From: Anastrepha obliqua
Lineage: Eukaryota > Arthropoda > Insecta > Diptera > Tephritidae
Length of the DNA: 64,000 bases
NCBI RefSeq assembly: GCF_027943255.1
Contig: NC_072895.1
Coordinates: forward strand, 83,392,001 to 83,456,000
Reading direction: 5' to 3'
Shown piece after piece: positions 22,560 to 33,710 of this stretch; position 1 is the stretch's first letter, and the number at the start of each line of letters is the position of its first letter. The notes under the pieces were generated by a model. It saw only the letters and a program-made list of their open reading frames with translations, had not been told where the DNA came from and searched no databases. The position numbers were made by a program, and so were the translations under genes.

Positions 22560-23534
22560 CAGAAAATCTATGGCGAGTGTGTTTTATCAGAGGGCCGAGA
22601 AGTCGTGAAAGATTTGCCCCGATCTGGTCGCCCATCAACGTCTTCAACGTTTGAAAACGTCGACAAAGTCAAGAAAATGGTGCTGGAAAACTATCATTTA
22701 AGTTTGAGGGAGGTAGCTCGTGACCTTAGTGTGTCTCACGAATCAATTCGAAACATTTTACACCATCAATTGGGCATGAGATACATTGTTGCTCGACTCG
22801 TTCCAAGGGATTTGAATTTCTTTCAAAAAATTCATCGGAAGAAGGTGGCTGAAGGCATGCTTAAGCAAGAGAATTTGGACCCAACGTTTATCCCGCGCAT
22901 CATAACCGTAGATAAGACGTGGGTATGTAAGTTTGACATGCAAACCAGTGAACAAGCGGCTGAATGGCGCTATCCACATGAGCCGAAACACATAAAGCCA
23001 CGTCAAAGTCGGTCAAAATGAAAGTCATCCTACTCTTTTTTGTTTGATTATCGAAATTCTGCGGTAAGTAAATAATATTACTTGGAAGTAATGCGATGTT
23101 TGGGAGAGACTGTGCGTAGGAAACGGCCCAATTTGTGGAAAGAAAACTCATGGGTCTTGCACCATGAGAACGCACCGCCTCACAGAGCGCATATTGTGAA
23201 CACTTTTTTGACCAAAAACTCGACAAATATCATCGAACAATCACCCTATTCACCGGATTATGCCCCCTGTGGCCTTTACCTTTTCCCTAAACTTAAATTG
23301 CCACTCCACCGACGCCGCATTGACTCAATAGAGGCTAATGGTGAAATGGAGAATTCGCTAAAGGAGCTGAAGAAGATCTCTTCAAACGCGTTTAAACGGT
23401 GCTTTGATGACTGGACTAATCGTTGGCATATGTGTATTGCTTCGAATCGAGCCTATTTTGAAGGCAATAAAATACATTTTGATGATGAAACAACTATTTT
23501 GCGTTTTATTGAACAATTCGCGGTACTTTTTTGA
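22560..23534 (+). pseudogene. Mariner (DD34D) transposase, N-terminally truncated
   Basis: The protein picks up mid-way in the first helix-turn-helix region at VKDLPRSGRPSTSSTFENV, continues with LSVSHESIRNILHHQLGMRY and RIITVDKTWVCKFD (first aspartate kept). The frame breaks at 23019-23082 and resumes as WVLHHENAPPHRAHIVNTFL and PYSPDYAPCGLYLF, ending at 23534. The second catalytic aspartate (HDN) is HEN and the third (PCD) is PCG, so the active site is destroyed by substitution as well. The missing N-terminus and left end lie right where the DD41D element ends (22433). The same family is nearly intact at 57577-58841. Confidence 0.8.
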
Positions 23535-23535
23535 C

Positions 23536-24364
23536 AGAATGTATATTATAAATTTATATTTCACCTACACCTTGTTAGGAAAACATATGTTTTTTAATAA
23601 TTTTAAAATGATATTCGCGCAACACATAAATAAATTCAGAGAAATAAACATATCAATCAAATTGATAAAGTGGCGGCGCATGCAGAACAAACCGTGAGAA
23701 CGATCAAGAAGACGTTGACACAAAAAATCTTACCTGTGGGAAACGCATGGCCATGGGGAACGCTGCATCTAGGCAAAGGGAGGCTTGGGTTTGCAGACAA
23801 GCTTATAGGTTTTTAGGTGTTGTTGTTCTAGCAACATAAATATTGCCTATACATGTACGGGGAATGCTACTGAAGTAACAGTTCTTGGCGGGTTATAAAT
23901 CCGGGTCGTTCCAGCAACGTGGAACCGACTTTTGTGCGAACGTGGATTGTCGTAAAACGTTTGATTTGCCTTTATTTTCTATCTTCTTTAACATATTTAG
24001 AGGGATATTATTGAAAATATGTAAAAAACATAATTATCTCACATCCCTCAATTTATGTAAAATACATAGCCTAGGAACCTAAAACTTACAATTCCCCATG
24101 CCTTCAAAGTTAAGGGGGGTTTAAAGCCGACCACAAGCATGCTGTTGCTGGTATGGTAGCTTGGTCTAAGTTATGTGAAAAGTGAGGTCCAAAATAAACA
24201 AGACTGGCGTCATAAAAATGTTTTTGATGGCGCCATTTTTTTAATGACTTAGTGCGTTGGAAGTTGCATCCCTGTGAATGTCACTCTGACTTCCAATGAA
24301 ATCTTGGTGACATTCGGTTCAGTGAAGATAAATGATTGTGTCTAAAGTGTGTGTCATCGGTACA
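23536..24364. other. No gene; probable dispersed repeat around 23815-23965
   Basis: ACATGTACGGGGAATGCTAC and TATAAATCCGGGTCGTTCCA read like the G/C-richer untranslated tail of a dispersed dipteran retroelement. From about 24185 the left part of the mariner at 24365 may begin. No frame is supported. Confidence 0.35.
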
Positions 24365-25180
24365 AAAATGAGTTTCGACGATGATTGTCTATCTCGCGTC
24401 AGAGTTCATGAGTGGCTTACACGTTTCAGAGACGGTTGTGAGGACATAAATGACAATGAACAAAATCAGTAATCATTGAAAGCTTCATCGAAATTGTTCA
24501 TAAATTTATCAAAAACTAACCGAAGTCATGGTTCAAATTCATGGAATCGTAGTGGAATATCTCCAAAACATCGATTTATCGCATTTTAACTAATCATTTA
24601 AGCTTACGAAAGGTCTGAGGACCAAAAACTGCTCAGAGTTCAACATTCGAAAGACCTCAATAAAGAGCGAGAAAAGACGAGAACTTCCTTTACAATATTG
24701 TAACTGGTTAAAAATGTGGTGTTTCCAACATTAACCTGAAACTAAGCGTCAAAGTGACCCCAGGCGAGCCACCACTCAAAAAATCGCGTTTGGAGAAGGC
24801 AAATATCAAGTCGATGCTCATTTGTTTTTACGATTTCAAAGGAATTTTATGCGAGAGGTTTATACCAACGGTCTAAGTCGTCAATGCAATTTTCTATCTT
24901 GGCCTTTTGAAGCTTTTGTTGCATCGCATTCGTTAAATTCGCCCTTAATACCGCGATGGAGGAAGCTGGTGCTTATTGTATTATAATGCACCATCACATC
25001 GATCCGCTCTTGTGACTGATATTGTGACTAGAAATCGTATTTTTACCATCAATCACTCACCGTATTCCCCTGATATGGCTCCCTGTCACTTCTACCTATT
25101 TGGAAAATTGCATTTGGCCAAGAAAGGAAAACGTTTTGCATCCGTAGAGGCCACCTAAAAGGTTTGTACCGACATCCCTA
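24365..25180 (+). pseudogene. Mariner (DD34D) transposase, heavily mutated
   Basis: Reading across frames gives SRVRVHEWLTRFRDGCEDIN, ENFLYNIVTG, KSRLEKANIKSMLICFYDFK, and from 24976 YYNAPSHRSALVTDIVTRNR and HSPYSPDMAPCHFYLFGKLH. These are the ordered blocks of a mellifera/mori-type mariner. The second catalytic position reads YNAPSH where HDNAPSH is expected, and the third reads PCH where PCD is expected. Several stops and frameshifts. It ends at about 25180 against a LINE fragment. Terminal repeats were not found. Confidence 0.75.
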
Positions 25181-25181
25181 T

Positions 25182-25500
25182 ATAGGTGCGGGGCCATACT
25201 GACATACCAGGTAATTGTAAGCAGACAAATTAGCGACTACCTCTTGGTATGGAGATTCCAGGTATAGAATGGCCAAGTATCTGGCCAAAATAGATCAAGG
25301 AAAAATGTCTACTTAATCGATCAAGGAAAAATGTTTTTGCGTTAGTTGCTTTGATCATAGGCCACTGTCTCCTAGGTCAACATGTTCTAAGAATGGAAGT
25401 GCCTCCTTTTGACTATTGCAGAAGCTGCAAAAATTCTGTTCGACGTCTTCTTTGTCACTGTCCTGCGCGGCATGCCACTAGTCTTAAATACTTTGACTAA
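25182..25500 (+). pseudogene. LINE fragment: RNase H end and Cys-rich tail
   Basis: The frame reads VRGHTDIPGNCKQTN, the RNase H core (usually V-P-G-H-x-D-x-x-G-N-x-x-A-D). About 100 bases later another frame gives ALVALIIGHCLLGQHVLRME and YCRSCKNSVRRLLCHCPARH. The same order and the same CRSC motif occur in the LINE at 5272-6152, so these are two copies of related I/R1-type elements. Confidence 0.6.
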
Positions 25501-25734
25501 ATGTTTTTGAATGATGCTGACAACACAAAAAAACAAAATCGCACTTTTTGTCTGATGAATGACTTTTGATACTTGATGTTTACTAATTTGACAACGCTGA
25601 TTCTAAATATACCCTCATTTTTTTTTGTAACAGCTCTTGTTTACGAGTTATAGCTATCACAAAAAAATCACTATATTTCAGTGTTAATTGACGAATATTT
25701 AAACAAATATTAAGTTTTCTTAATATTATTTGTT

Positions 25735-26519
25735 ATGGCATTGACCGGAATAGTTTTTTTTTTTATTTGCGGAGAGTATATGTTTCAAGAAAACCGTTTG
25801 AATGTGACATCGTTCGTAAATGAGGCGTACAAAAATTACTTCGGTCACCCAATGGAAATGAAAAATAAGCCTTGGATTCCACAAAAGGTATGCAAAACTT
25901 GCGTTGAGTTTCAACGTTTGGGGACGAATAAGAAAAGGAATAAATTTAGACACGAAACTGCTATGATCTGGATTGAACCTGTGAACCACCACGACGACTA
26001 TTATTTTTGTATGGTAAAAATAACTAGCAGTAACCGAAAAAATCGAGGCAAAACCCACCTTTAGTATCAAGGGATCGTATAATTTTACCTCCGTTACATA
26101 TAAAACTGGGGCTTATAAAACAATTTGTTAAAGCTCTTGACAAAAATGGAAATTGTTTTCTTTTTCTGTCTAAAAAATTTCCAAAATTGAGTGCAGAAAA
26201 GATAAAAGCGGGTATTTTTGACGGGCTACAGATAAGGTCGTTAATGAAAGACTCAAATTTCATAGACACTATGACAGTGATTGAGAAAATGGCATGGAAT
26301 GAGTTTGTTTGGCTTGTTGAAAATTTCTTAGGAAATAAGAAAAGTTCTGACTATTCTCAGCACGTCGAACAACTAATGGGTCACTTCCAAAGGGTTGGAT
26401 GTAATATGAGCATTAAGTTACACTTTCTTCACAACCATCTGGACTATTTTTCAGCCAATCTTGGGGATCTCAGCGAAGAACAGGGCGAGCGATTCCACCA
26501 GGACCTTGTACGATTATAA
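25735..26519 (+). pseudogene. Fragment of an unnamed repeated arthropod gene family
   Basis: The first segment (to about 26064) contains TSFVNEAYKNYFGHPMEMKN, WIPQKVCKTCVEFQRL and AMIWIEPVNHHDDYYFCMVK. The second (from about 26083, joined by a frameshift) contains LPPLHIKLGLIKQFVKALDK, FPKLSAEKIKAGIFDGLQI, CNMSIKLHFLHNHLDYFSAN and DLSEEQGERFHQD. I recognise these blocks as a family of multi-copy uncharacterised proteins in arthropod genomes, probably of transposon origin, but I cannot name the superfamily. The paired Cys (C-K-T-C) and H-H...Y-F-C suggest a zinc-binding head. The C-terminus after GERFHQD is missing. Position and disruption suggest a dead fragment. Confidence 0.6.
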
Positions 26520-26819
26520 TCTTAGGGATATAAGTGTGAGCCAGATCAACGGGTTTACGCTTAAAACATAATGGTTTAACGAGGAGGAGCGGATAAACTG
26601 CTATTGTGGTATTGCAATGGATCAACAACGGTCGACAGTGAATTGGTTTAACCACTTCTAATATACCTACCAACCTACGTAACTAGTTATTTAACGCAGT
26701 GTACTTTAGCCCTTTATTGGGGATTTGTGTTGTACAACCTTGAACACATGAGTAACATATGTTTTATTCTGAAAGAGGATTTGGAGTATACAATTTAAAA
26801 GTTATTCATGTCACATGTA

Positions 26820-27719
26820 CAGGGTGGGCCATGTAAAATTTGCTTTTTGAATCGGCTATAAAAAAAACACTAATCTATATTTTTTTAAACTTTTTTTTTA
26901 TTTTGAAGATGGAACATTGTCATTTATGAATGAAAAATAATATCGTTCAAACGACTGCCACGACTGGCTTTACAGTAGGCCATTCGATCAACCCAATTTT
27001 TAAGCACATTTTCGATTGTTTGGGCTCCAATTTCATGAATGGCAACTTCGATTTCATATTTTAAAGCATCAATCGTCTCTGGATGGTTCGCATAGCATTT
27101 GTATTTAATGGCTCGCCACAAAAAATAGTCCAACGGGCTTAAATCACAGCTCCAAGGCGGCCAATTGATATCGGAATTTCGGCTGATTATTTCGGTTTTC
27201 AAAAACGGTAGCCAAAAGTTCGAGTGTAACTTTGGCAGTGTGACAAGTTGCACAGTCCTGTTGAAACCAAATGTCGTCCATGTCATCCTCTTCAATTTTT
27301 CGAAACAACTCGTTGAGCATGTCACGGTAATCCTCACCATTTACTAGAACCGCGGCTCCTCGCTCATTTTCGAAAAAAAAAATGGCCCGATGATGCCGCC
27401 AGACCAAAAACCGCACCAAACAGTGACTCGTTGTGGATTTATTTGCTTCTCTACAGTAACGTGTGGATTTTCTGAGCCCCAAATCCGACAATTTTGCTTA
27501 TTGACGTAGCCACCGATGTGAAAAACAGAAAAGAAGAAGAAGGCTCACCACTTTGGAAATAGGTTTTCAATATTTCCCAATTTTGTTCAAGCGTATAGCG
27601 TCCCATTTCGTAAATGTCAAACTTTTAAGTAAATTATGAACACATTTGACATGTCATTTGTGTTAACATTCTCAAAAAAATAGATGGTTCAAAAAGCAAA
27701 CGCTATATGGCCCACCCTG
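26820..27719 (-). mobile_element. DD41D mariner with internal deletion
   Basis: The ends carry an imperfect inverted repeat of about 32 bp, CAGGGTGGGCCATGTAAAAT on the left and CAGGGTGGGCCATATAGCGT on the right complement. TA flanks both sides (26818-26819, 27720-27721). At 900 bp it is 400 bp short of full length. As in 7933-8849, what is missing is most of the DNA-binding region. Confidence 0.85.
26924..27606 (-). pseudogene. Mariner (DD41D-type) transposase, HTH-deleted and frameshifted
   Basis: A start at 27606 gives MGRYTLEQNWEILKTYFQSG and then, after the deletion joint, passes into the region matching [17 protein letters not shown] in other frames. Later frames give [19 protein letters not shown] text, DIWFQQDCATCHTAKVTLEL and CDLSPLDYFLWRAIKYKCY, ending RGSRLNDIIFHS at 26924. 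The first catalytic motif (SDEAHF) is lost in the deletion, the second and third are present, and the G after QQD is C. At least two frameshifts exist (near 27470 and near 27200). Non-functional. Confidence 0.8.
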
Positions 27720-27721
27720 TA

Positions 27722-29655
27722 CTACAAAGAAAGTACAAAATTGATTTTTGGCTGCAAACATTCTAAATTAATTATTAAAAGACTATAAATATATTTTTTA
27801 TAAATAATTTTTGTTTTACCTATATATCAATACTAAAATTTTCATATTTTTTTTTTGTGCGCTTTACTTGAAGTCCGGGTGGTATGAGTAACTTCCAGAT
27901 TAATTTTAGTTGATATTGCGGACTGAGCTAGAAAAATTGAATATGCATAAGTATTGCACTTAAGACCCGATTTCAGACCATATACGTCTGGTTCAAGGGT
28001 GCAAGTAGAAATATATTTTTCTCGTAGGGAATAATTCAAAAAACCGGAAGAGAAAGGCCGACTCGTGCTTTTTACCTCTAATATGTACTCGTATACGAGC
28101 TATTATTTTTGGCCGCAACTGTACCCAAGTGCACAAATACTAAATATTTACAAATGCACATAACTATTGACCCCAATTTTCAATATTTCTAATCGCTTGT
28201 ATTTACAAATAGTTCGCTTGAATGGTGCGCGATTTACTGCGGATTTTTGTGATCTCTGACTTTTTGACGAATTGAATTTTGCAAAGCTGCACAAGTGCAT
28301 GCATATGTGGACATATTCATATAAGTACCTATATATGTTTATGCATATTCACTCACATGCATACATACTAGTACTAATAACGTAGCTAAAGTTGCACAAG
28401 CATATCGCATTTGCAGATGTTGTTATTATTTTTATTTTTGATACTGCTTTTGATTTTTCTGCGTTGATGTTTTCGCAATTTCCTGATTTATACTGATGTT
28501 ATTTCCGCTACTAATACAAACACACAGACATATGCATATGAAACAGGCGCGCACTCATATTCGCCAGTCAGTCGGTTAATCACTTACCCAGTCAACCAGC
28601 GGGACCGTCAGTCAGTCAGTAAGTCAGACAGTTAGGCAGTCAAGTAGTCAGCCATTCAATCGGGTTTTGTTAGTCTACTAGTGAGCCAATCACTTACGCT
28701 AGTTAGTTGTGTGTAGTAGTAGTAGTAGCAGCCATTAGCTTCGGCATAGTTGTTGCCATTATTACTGCTGATCGAATGCAGTCGCTTGATGTAATGAAAT
28801 GTTTTCGCCAGCGGATGTTATTAGGCGAATGCAATTGCTGTGCCATAGCCGGTAAGTTGATGGAGAAGCAGTAGATTGAATTTAATAAAGTGCAACCTTT
28901 TGATCGAATATCCACTTTTGAAAAATTGCACACAAATCCCAGTACACATTTATCAACGAACATACATGCATAAGTATGTATGTGTTCACGCATAAGCATT
29001 TTATAAATTTGATGACGAAAAAAATTTTGAATTTTCCGCCATTCTAAATCGTTGCTAATTTCATTTAATAACCAGTGAAACTGGCCGATTTGCACATCGT
29101 TGCACTCAAAAATATTCGCCCTTTTAGTTTGTTTCCGCATAAAAGGGGCATACATAAAGTGCACAAATACATGCGCACTCAAACACACAAAGTCCATGAA
29201 ATGCATGCAAACACTCAGCTGTAAATTCCTACAATTGCACAAACACTTTGTGTGCACGTATGTTTGTGTTTGCATTGCCATTTTTAACCATTATTAGATA
29301 ATGAGTTTGCATAAAAGCGGTAATTTGTGCAAAATTTCGATTAAAAATCTAAATTTTTTAATCGAATAATTTAACTGAAATTGTTTAGAGGATCAGCAGA
29401 GTGCATTTGAATGCACTAAAAATTTGCGCATTCACTTCGCATAAGCAGATAGCTGAATTATATTGGTATTTGTGGCCCAAAGTGTATACAAACAGCATTA
29501 AAATTTTAATGAATTTTCGTTTTTAATTTACGCTTAACATTTAGTAGACTTTCAAACTTCAGATTCGCTTATACACAGTCCAAGCAAAATGGGCTTTCTA
29601 AGTAATAAAGAGTACGCTGGTTAAATAATGCCGATATTTCACTGCGTATATAAAT
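27722..29655. other. No supported gene; degenerate CAGT repeat at about 28560-28665
   Basis: CAGTCAGTCGG and further CAGTCA-like units, interspersed with other text, occupy about 28560-28665. A 192-codon open frame on the minus strand (28703-29281) is rich in Cys, His and Met and reads across TGCATA-type low-complexity DNA. I saw no domain in it and treat it as chance. Confidence 0.4.
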
Positions 29656-29659
29656 ATAA

Positions 29660-29765
29660 TTGGCGCTTATGTCCTTTGTTGGTAGCTTGGCCAAGCTTCT
29701 CCTCCAAATGGAAGGATCTGCAGTTTTACACCACCTCCGAACGGCTTATGCAATGCGGTAAGTAG
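29660..29765 (-). mobile_element. SINE fragment, 3' part
   Basis: On the minus strand the text matches the SINE body seen at 7655-7917: a CCGTTCGG-like block, then TTCCATTTGGAGGAGAAGCT and a tail ending GCGCCAATTATA. The tRNA-like head is missing. Confidence 0.55.
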
Positions 29766-30039
29766 CAATAGCATAGGGATTTATTGACAAGTTTTGCCGA
29801 CAGTTAATTTGTGCCTTATATAATTTTAGTAATTCGAGGGGACAAATAAAAGTAAGGTAAGTCTTATGATATTTTTTATTTTTTTGAAAAAATTCTTTTT
29901 GTTTTGTTACAGTCTTTACTTAAAATTTCAGAAAAATCAGTTTGAATAGAGATGAGAAAAAGTTAAATATTTAATGCAATTCCGTCACCGACGCAGCAGG
30001 AGATTCGTTACTCGACACTTTACGGTTCTCGACGTCAAC

Positions 30040-30350
30040 TAAAGCCCGTGGAAATTTTCAATGCGTTCCAAAGTGCATATAAAATGGAAATATTTCACAC
30101 TGGACAGTTTTCTGTGAAGGACGAGTCTCGAGAAGGAAGGAGATCGTCGACCGACGAGATAAGTGTGGCACTGGTGAAGCGAAAAATTGGCGTAAACTCA
30201 CTAATAACACAGGAAATGGTATACAGGAAGATGGACTTGAATGCTATGGCAGTATGAATATTGAATAATGATTTGCAATACACAAAGAAATCTGATCGAT
30301 CAGTTCCACGAATTTTGCAACAGAACCACATAGAAGATAGAGTAAATTAT
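30040..30350 (+). pseudogene. Possible mariner N-terminal fragment
   Basis: The frame at 30048-30254 contains FHTGQFSVKDESREGRRSST, which resembles the end of the first helix-turn-helix unit and the G-R-P-S-T linker of mariners (usually GxFDVKDxxRSGRPS). No catalytic motif follows. The hit is short and may be accidental. Confidence 0.3.
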
Positions 30351-30654
30351 TTTTAAGAAAAATCGAAAAGCGAGAGTCTAGAAATTTCAATATGATCGCA
30401 ATAGTTGGCGAAGTTTGGTTTTTAAGTATGACCCGGAAGCTAAATAGCAGCCCAGGGGTATGGTGCAAATCCACCTATGAAAGCCAAGTAGCGAATGTCA
30501 GCAACAAAATGGAGGATCCCGGTGTACTTCACTAGGGCAAAAATAGTTAATGAGATTCCCTTAGATTCTTCTCCGGCAGGAGCTGCCAAATGATATACTG
30601 AAAATTGCATACCAAAATAGTTTAAAAATTTACTTGAAAATAGGAAAAAAACAT

Positions 30655-31020
30655 ACCAACCCATTCGGCTACGGCGGCCGAATTTAATCTAATTTAACAT
30701 AATTATTTAATATAAGCTATTTAATTCATTGAACTCATTTATTCAAACAGGTGGCAACGCTATCCAAAAATATATTTTAAATTAGATTTTTTCAAATTTG
30801 TATTCGTTGGCATCCATATTGCTATATTTCATTTATTTTAAAAATTTTACTAAAACTTAATTATTCAAACAATTGGCAACCCTCGTCAAAACTATTTTCA
30901 AAACTAAGTTATTTTAAATCGTTTTTTCATTTGGCATACTTATTGTAATATTTGATTCAACTTATTCATTTAATTTAATATAACTTAACTTTTCTAACAG
31001 GAGGCAACTCTCTTAAAGAA
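30655..31020. repeat. Tandem repeat array 1, units of about 125 bp with a GGCAAC hallmark
   Basis: Copies of TGGCAAC or close variants occur at 30752, 30874 and 31002, spaced 122 and 128 bp. Upstream of the hallmark each unit has TTATTCAAAC- or TTTCTAACAG-like text, and units share AT-rich bodies with TTTAAAT and TTATTTTAAA. The array starts about 70 bp after CCATTCGGCTACGGCGGCCG (about 30662-30681), a head piece of the SINE family. A second array with the same unit is at 53744-55800. Confidence 0.6.
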
Positions 31021-32595
31021 GGGCCTATTTTCTAGTCCGGCTCATAAAATAAATCCGTTCACAGAGCATTTTAATTGAATCACAAACATACAAACTTTCA
31101 CACGCACAATATTAGGAGGATGAGCTTCTCTCTAGCGTGTTTTAGGCCTTATTGATGCGACTCTTGATCTAGTAGATCCGGCAACGACACTCCAGACACT
31201 CACTATGCATTGAACTCTAGGCAAAATTACTGAGAAAAAATATTGATACACAACTTCTCACTTTTGAGTTTATGCTGTTTTCGAAGAGAAGCTAACTATC
31301 GACATATAAGTCCCTTTCTCTGATTTTGGTGTTCGTGCGAAACTAATATGACGTTGGGCAATACCAACAACTGGATTAGAAATAGAAAAACCATTTCATA
31401 CCGGTTTCAGAGCCGGTGTTTCTCTTTCGTGAAATTTCTTCACTGTGTTATTGGAAAAGATTATTTGTACTGTACATCGTTGCATTGAGGTCCGGGGATG
31501 ACAAAAATTGAGAAGAAACAGAAGGCATCATTGCTGACAATTGTAATTTTAACGTAAAAGAAGACTAAACCTACGTAAGAACTAGTATTGACATCGTTGA
31601 AAAAAGAAACCTTAAATTGAGCAGTGTCGTCCACTGTCGACTCTGTAAACTCCTCATCATACCCACTATTGTACTGTGTAAAATCTTATATGATGACAAC
31701 ATCTGGTGAGGCTGCCCTTTGATCGAGGGAAAGAATCTGAAGCAAATGTATATAGGTGGCTTAACCATACTTCAGACGATGGCAATATAAGATATGGCTT
31801 CATGAAGTCCTAGATACAATGTAGCGATTAAAATCCTGCGGCTTCGCTGACAATACTAACACAAATGCTCCCATGCGTTGCTTGCTAATGGTGTCTGCTT
31901 CTGCGATAACAAATACCTGGTCCCTGAAAGCCATGTACTCAACGTAAGCTAATGCGACATTACAGACGCACTCGTTCTTTTCTTAAAAGCAGAAAGTTTC
32001 AATAGTCAAGACACATTTTTTACATTTTATGAAAGATATCGAAGCAAAGATATTAATTGTGAACATAAACAATAGCTCGCAAATATGGAAAATATTCCAT
32101 GACACGAAATACCTACTACATGGATAGTCTGATATTTTACTACTAAACTGTTTAGTCCACGAACCTAGCAATGAGTCTCGAGAAATTTATCGCTGACGTT
32201 TTCTAGCAATTCATAATTGGGTAAGACTCCGTCAGAAAATATGAGATTTGCAAGTGGTCTTTCGATTTCTTTGAAACTTTGGGAAATATTAGTTCTAGGT
32301 AAGATACATTCGAGCCTAAAAGGATTTTGAAAAATTTTCAAAATTGAGTCATTTACGCCATGTTGAAAATCGGGACCGTGTTTTTTTCAAAAATCAATAT
32401 TTCTTGAACCGTTGGATGGATTTCAATGCAATTTACAGACAATATAGAAACAAATAAGTAGTTTAAATTAGTATTATGTTAAAAAAAAAAATTTCGAAAT
32501 TTTGACCAAAAAAAAGTCAAAAAAATTTTTTGAATCAATTTTTAGTTGATTTGGCCAGTTTTTTAGATTTTCTGTTATACACGTAACGATTCCTT
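31021..32595. other. No gene recognised
   Basis: No family signature in any frame and no terminal repeats seen. Several AT-rich tracts near 32460-32560. Confidence 0.35.
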
Positions 32596-32599
32596 ATGA

Positions 32600-32821
32600 T
32601 TTAACCTATATTTCCCCCGATTCCGAACGGCAGATGTTTTTATGAGGAGCTTTTTCATGGCAGAAATACACTCGCAGGTTTGCCATTGCCTGCCGAGGGG
32701 CGACCGCTATTAGAAAAAACTTTTCCTGCATTTTGGTCTTTCACCGAGATTCGAACCAACGTTCTCTCTCTGAAATCCGAATGGTAGTTACGCACCAACC
32801 CATTCGGCTACGGCGGCCGGT
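32600..32821 (-). mobile_element. tRNA-derived SINE, head and body
   Basis: Read on the minus strand the head CGGCCGCCGTAGCCGAATGG is followed by GGTTGGTGCG, then GTTGGTTCGAATCTCGG. The first part matches a tRNA A box and GGTTCGAATC a B box. The body carries CTGCCATGAAAAAGCTCCTC and CCGTTCGGAATC, as in the other copies. The 3' tail is missing. This copy shows the clearest polymerase III promoter of the family. Confidence 0.7.
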
Positions 32822-33404
32822 CGTTTGGTTAGGCCTCATAAATATCACGTTTCACTTTTCTGAAATTACACTACTCACAGCGCCCAGTATGTCATGAATT
32901 TTAAATATTGGACATCTGCAATTATTTTGTATGTATTAAGTTTGTATTGCGCAGGAAGCATCTGGAGGCAGTCCTCGCCCTTGGTGACCGTTTGCAGGTA
33001 CATATACTCCCTTTGACATTTTAGTGGAGTAAGTGCTTTGGATGTTGCGATTACGAGGCACCGCTGACAGCCTTAAACAAAGGAGACTCGCTGCTAAGAA
33101 TATAAGTACTTAGCTTCGATGTTTACGAAAAGTGTAGACGCGCTACATTAATGACGCCTCCCCTACCAACGTTTCGAGGGAACAATATTCTTTCCACGGC
33201 GCGTTGCCTTGCTTTGTGGATAATGGCTCGGGAACTTAGTAAAAGTGGTGCGTACAAGCGTTTCAACGCGAAGGATATCTGTTTGAGACCATGTTTTTAC
33301 GCCAAACGAGTAAGTCATTATTTTATTATGTTTCGTTTTTTCTTGTATTTTTAATTAAAACTTATAATTGCACTTATAAAAAACTAGCATTTTTATCAGA
33401 TATC
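32822..33404. other. No gene recognised
   Basis: A 67-codon plus-strand frame at 33151-33354 has no domain I recognise. Confidence 0.3.
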
Positions 33405-33710
33405 AGTATTTGATTTCGTATTCGTATTCGCATTTATATAATATTTATATTTGCATTCATATTTGTATTTATATTTGAATCCGTATTCGTATTCATATTA
33501 GTACTGGGTTTCGTATTCATATTTCTATTTATATTTTTATTCATATTTGTACTCGTATTCGTATCCGTATGCGTATTCGTACTCATAATCGTATTATTAT
33601 TCATTTTTATATTCATGCTGAAGTTCGAATTCGCATCGGTATTTGTATTCGTTATAGTACTCGTACTCATATTCGCATTCGTATTCGTATTCGTAACGCG
33701 CAAAATTCAG
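33405..33710. repeat. Imperfect hexanucleotide array, about 300 bp
   Basis: Units of the form TATTCG, TATTCA or TATTTG follow each other with little interruption. In translation the minus strand gives an Asn/Thr alternation (NTNTNTN...), which explains the apparent reading frames on both strands. No unique sequence is contained. Confidence 0.85.

Noticed and set aside
28703..29281. 192-codon open frame on the minus strand
   Set aside because: Rich in Cys, His and Met, runs through TGCATA-type low-complexity DNA and shows no domain or splice signal.
33434..33703. 90-codon frame of Asn/Thr/Met
   Set aside because: Pure translation of the hexanucleotide repeat; opposite strand is open as well.
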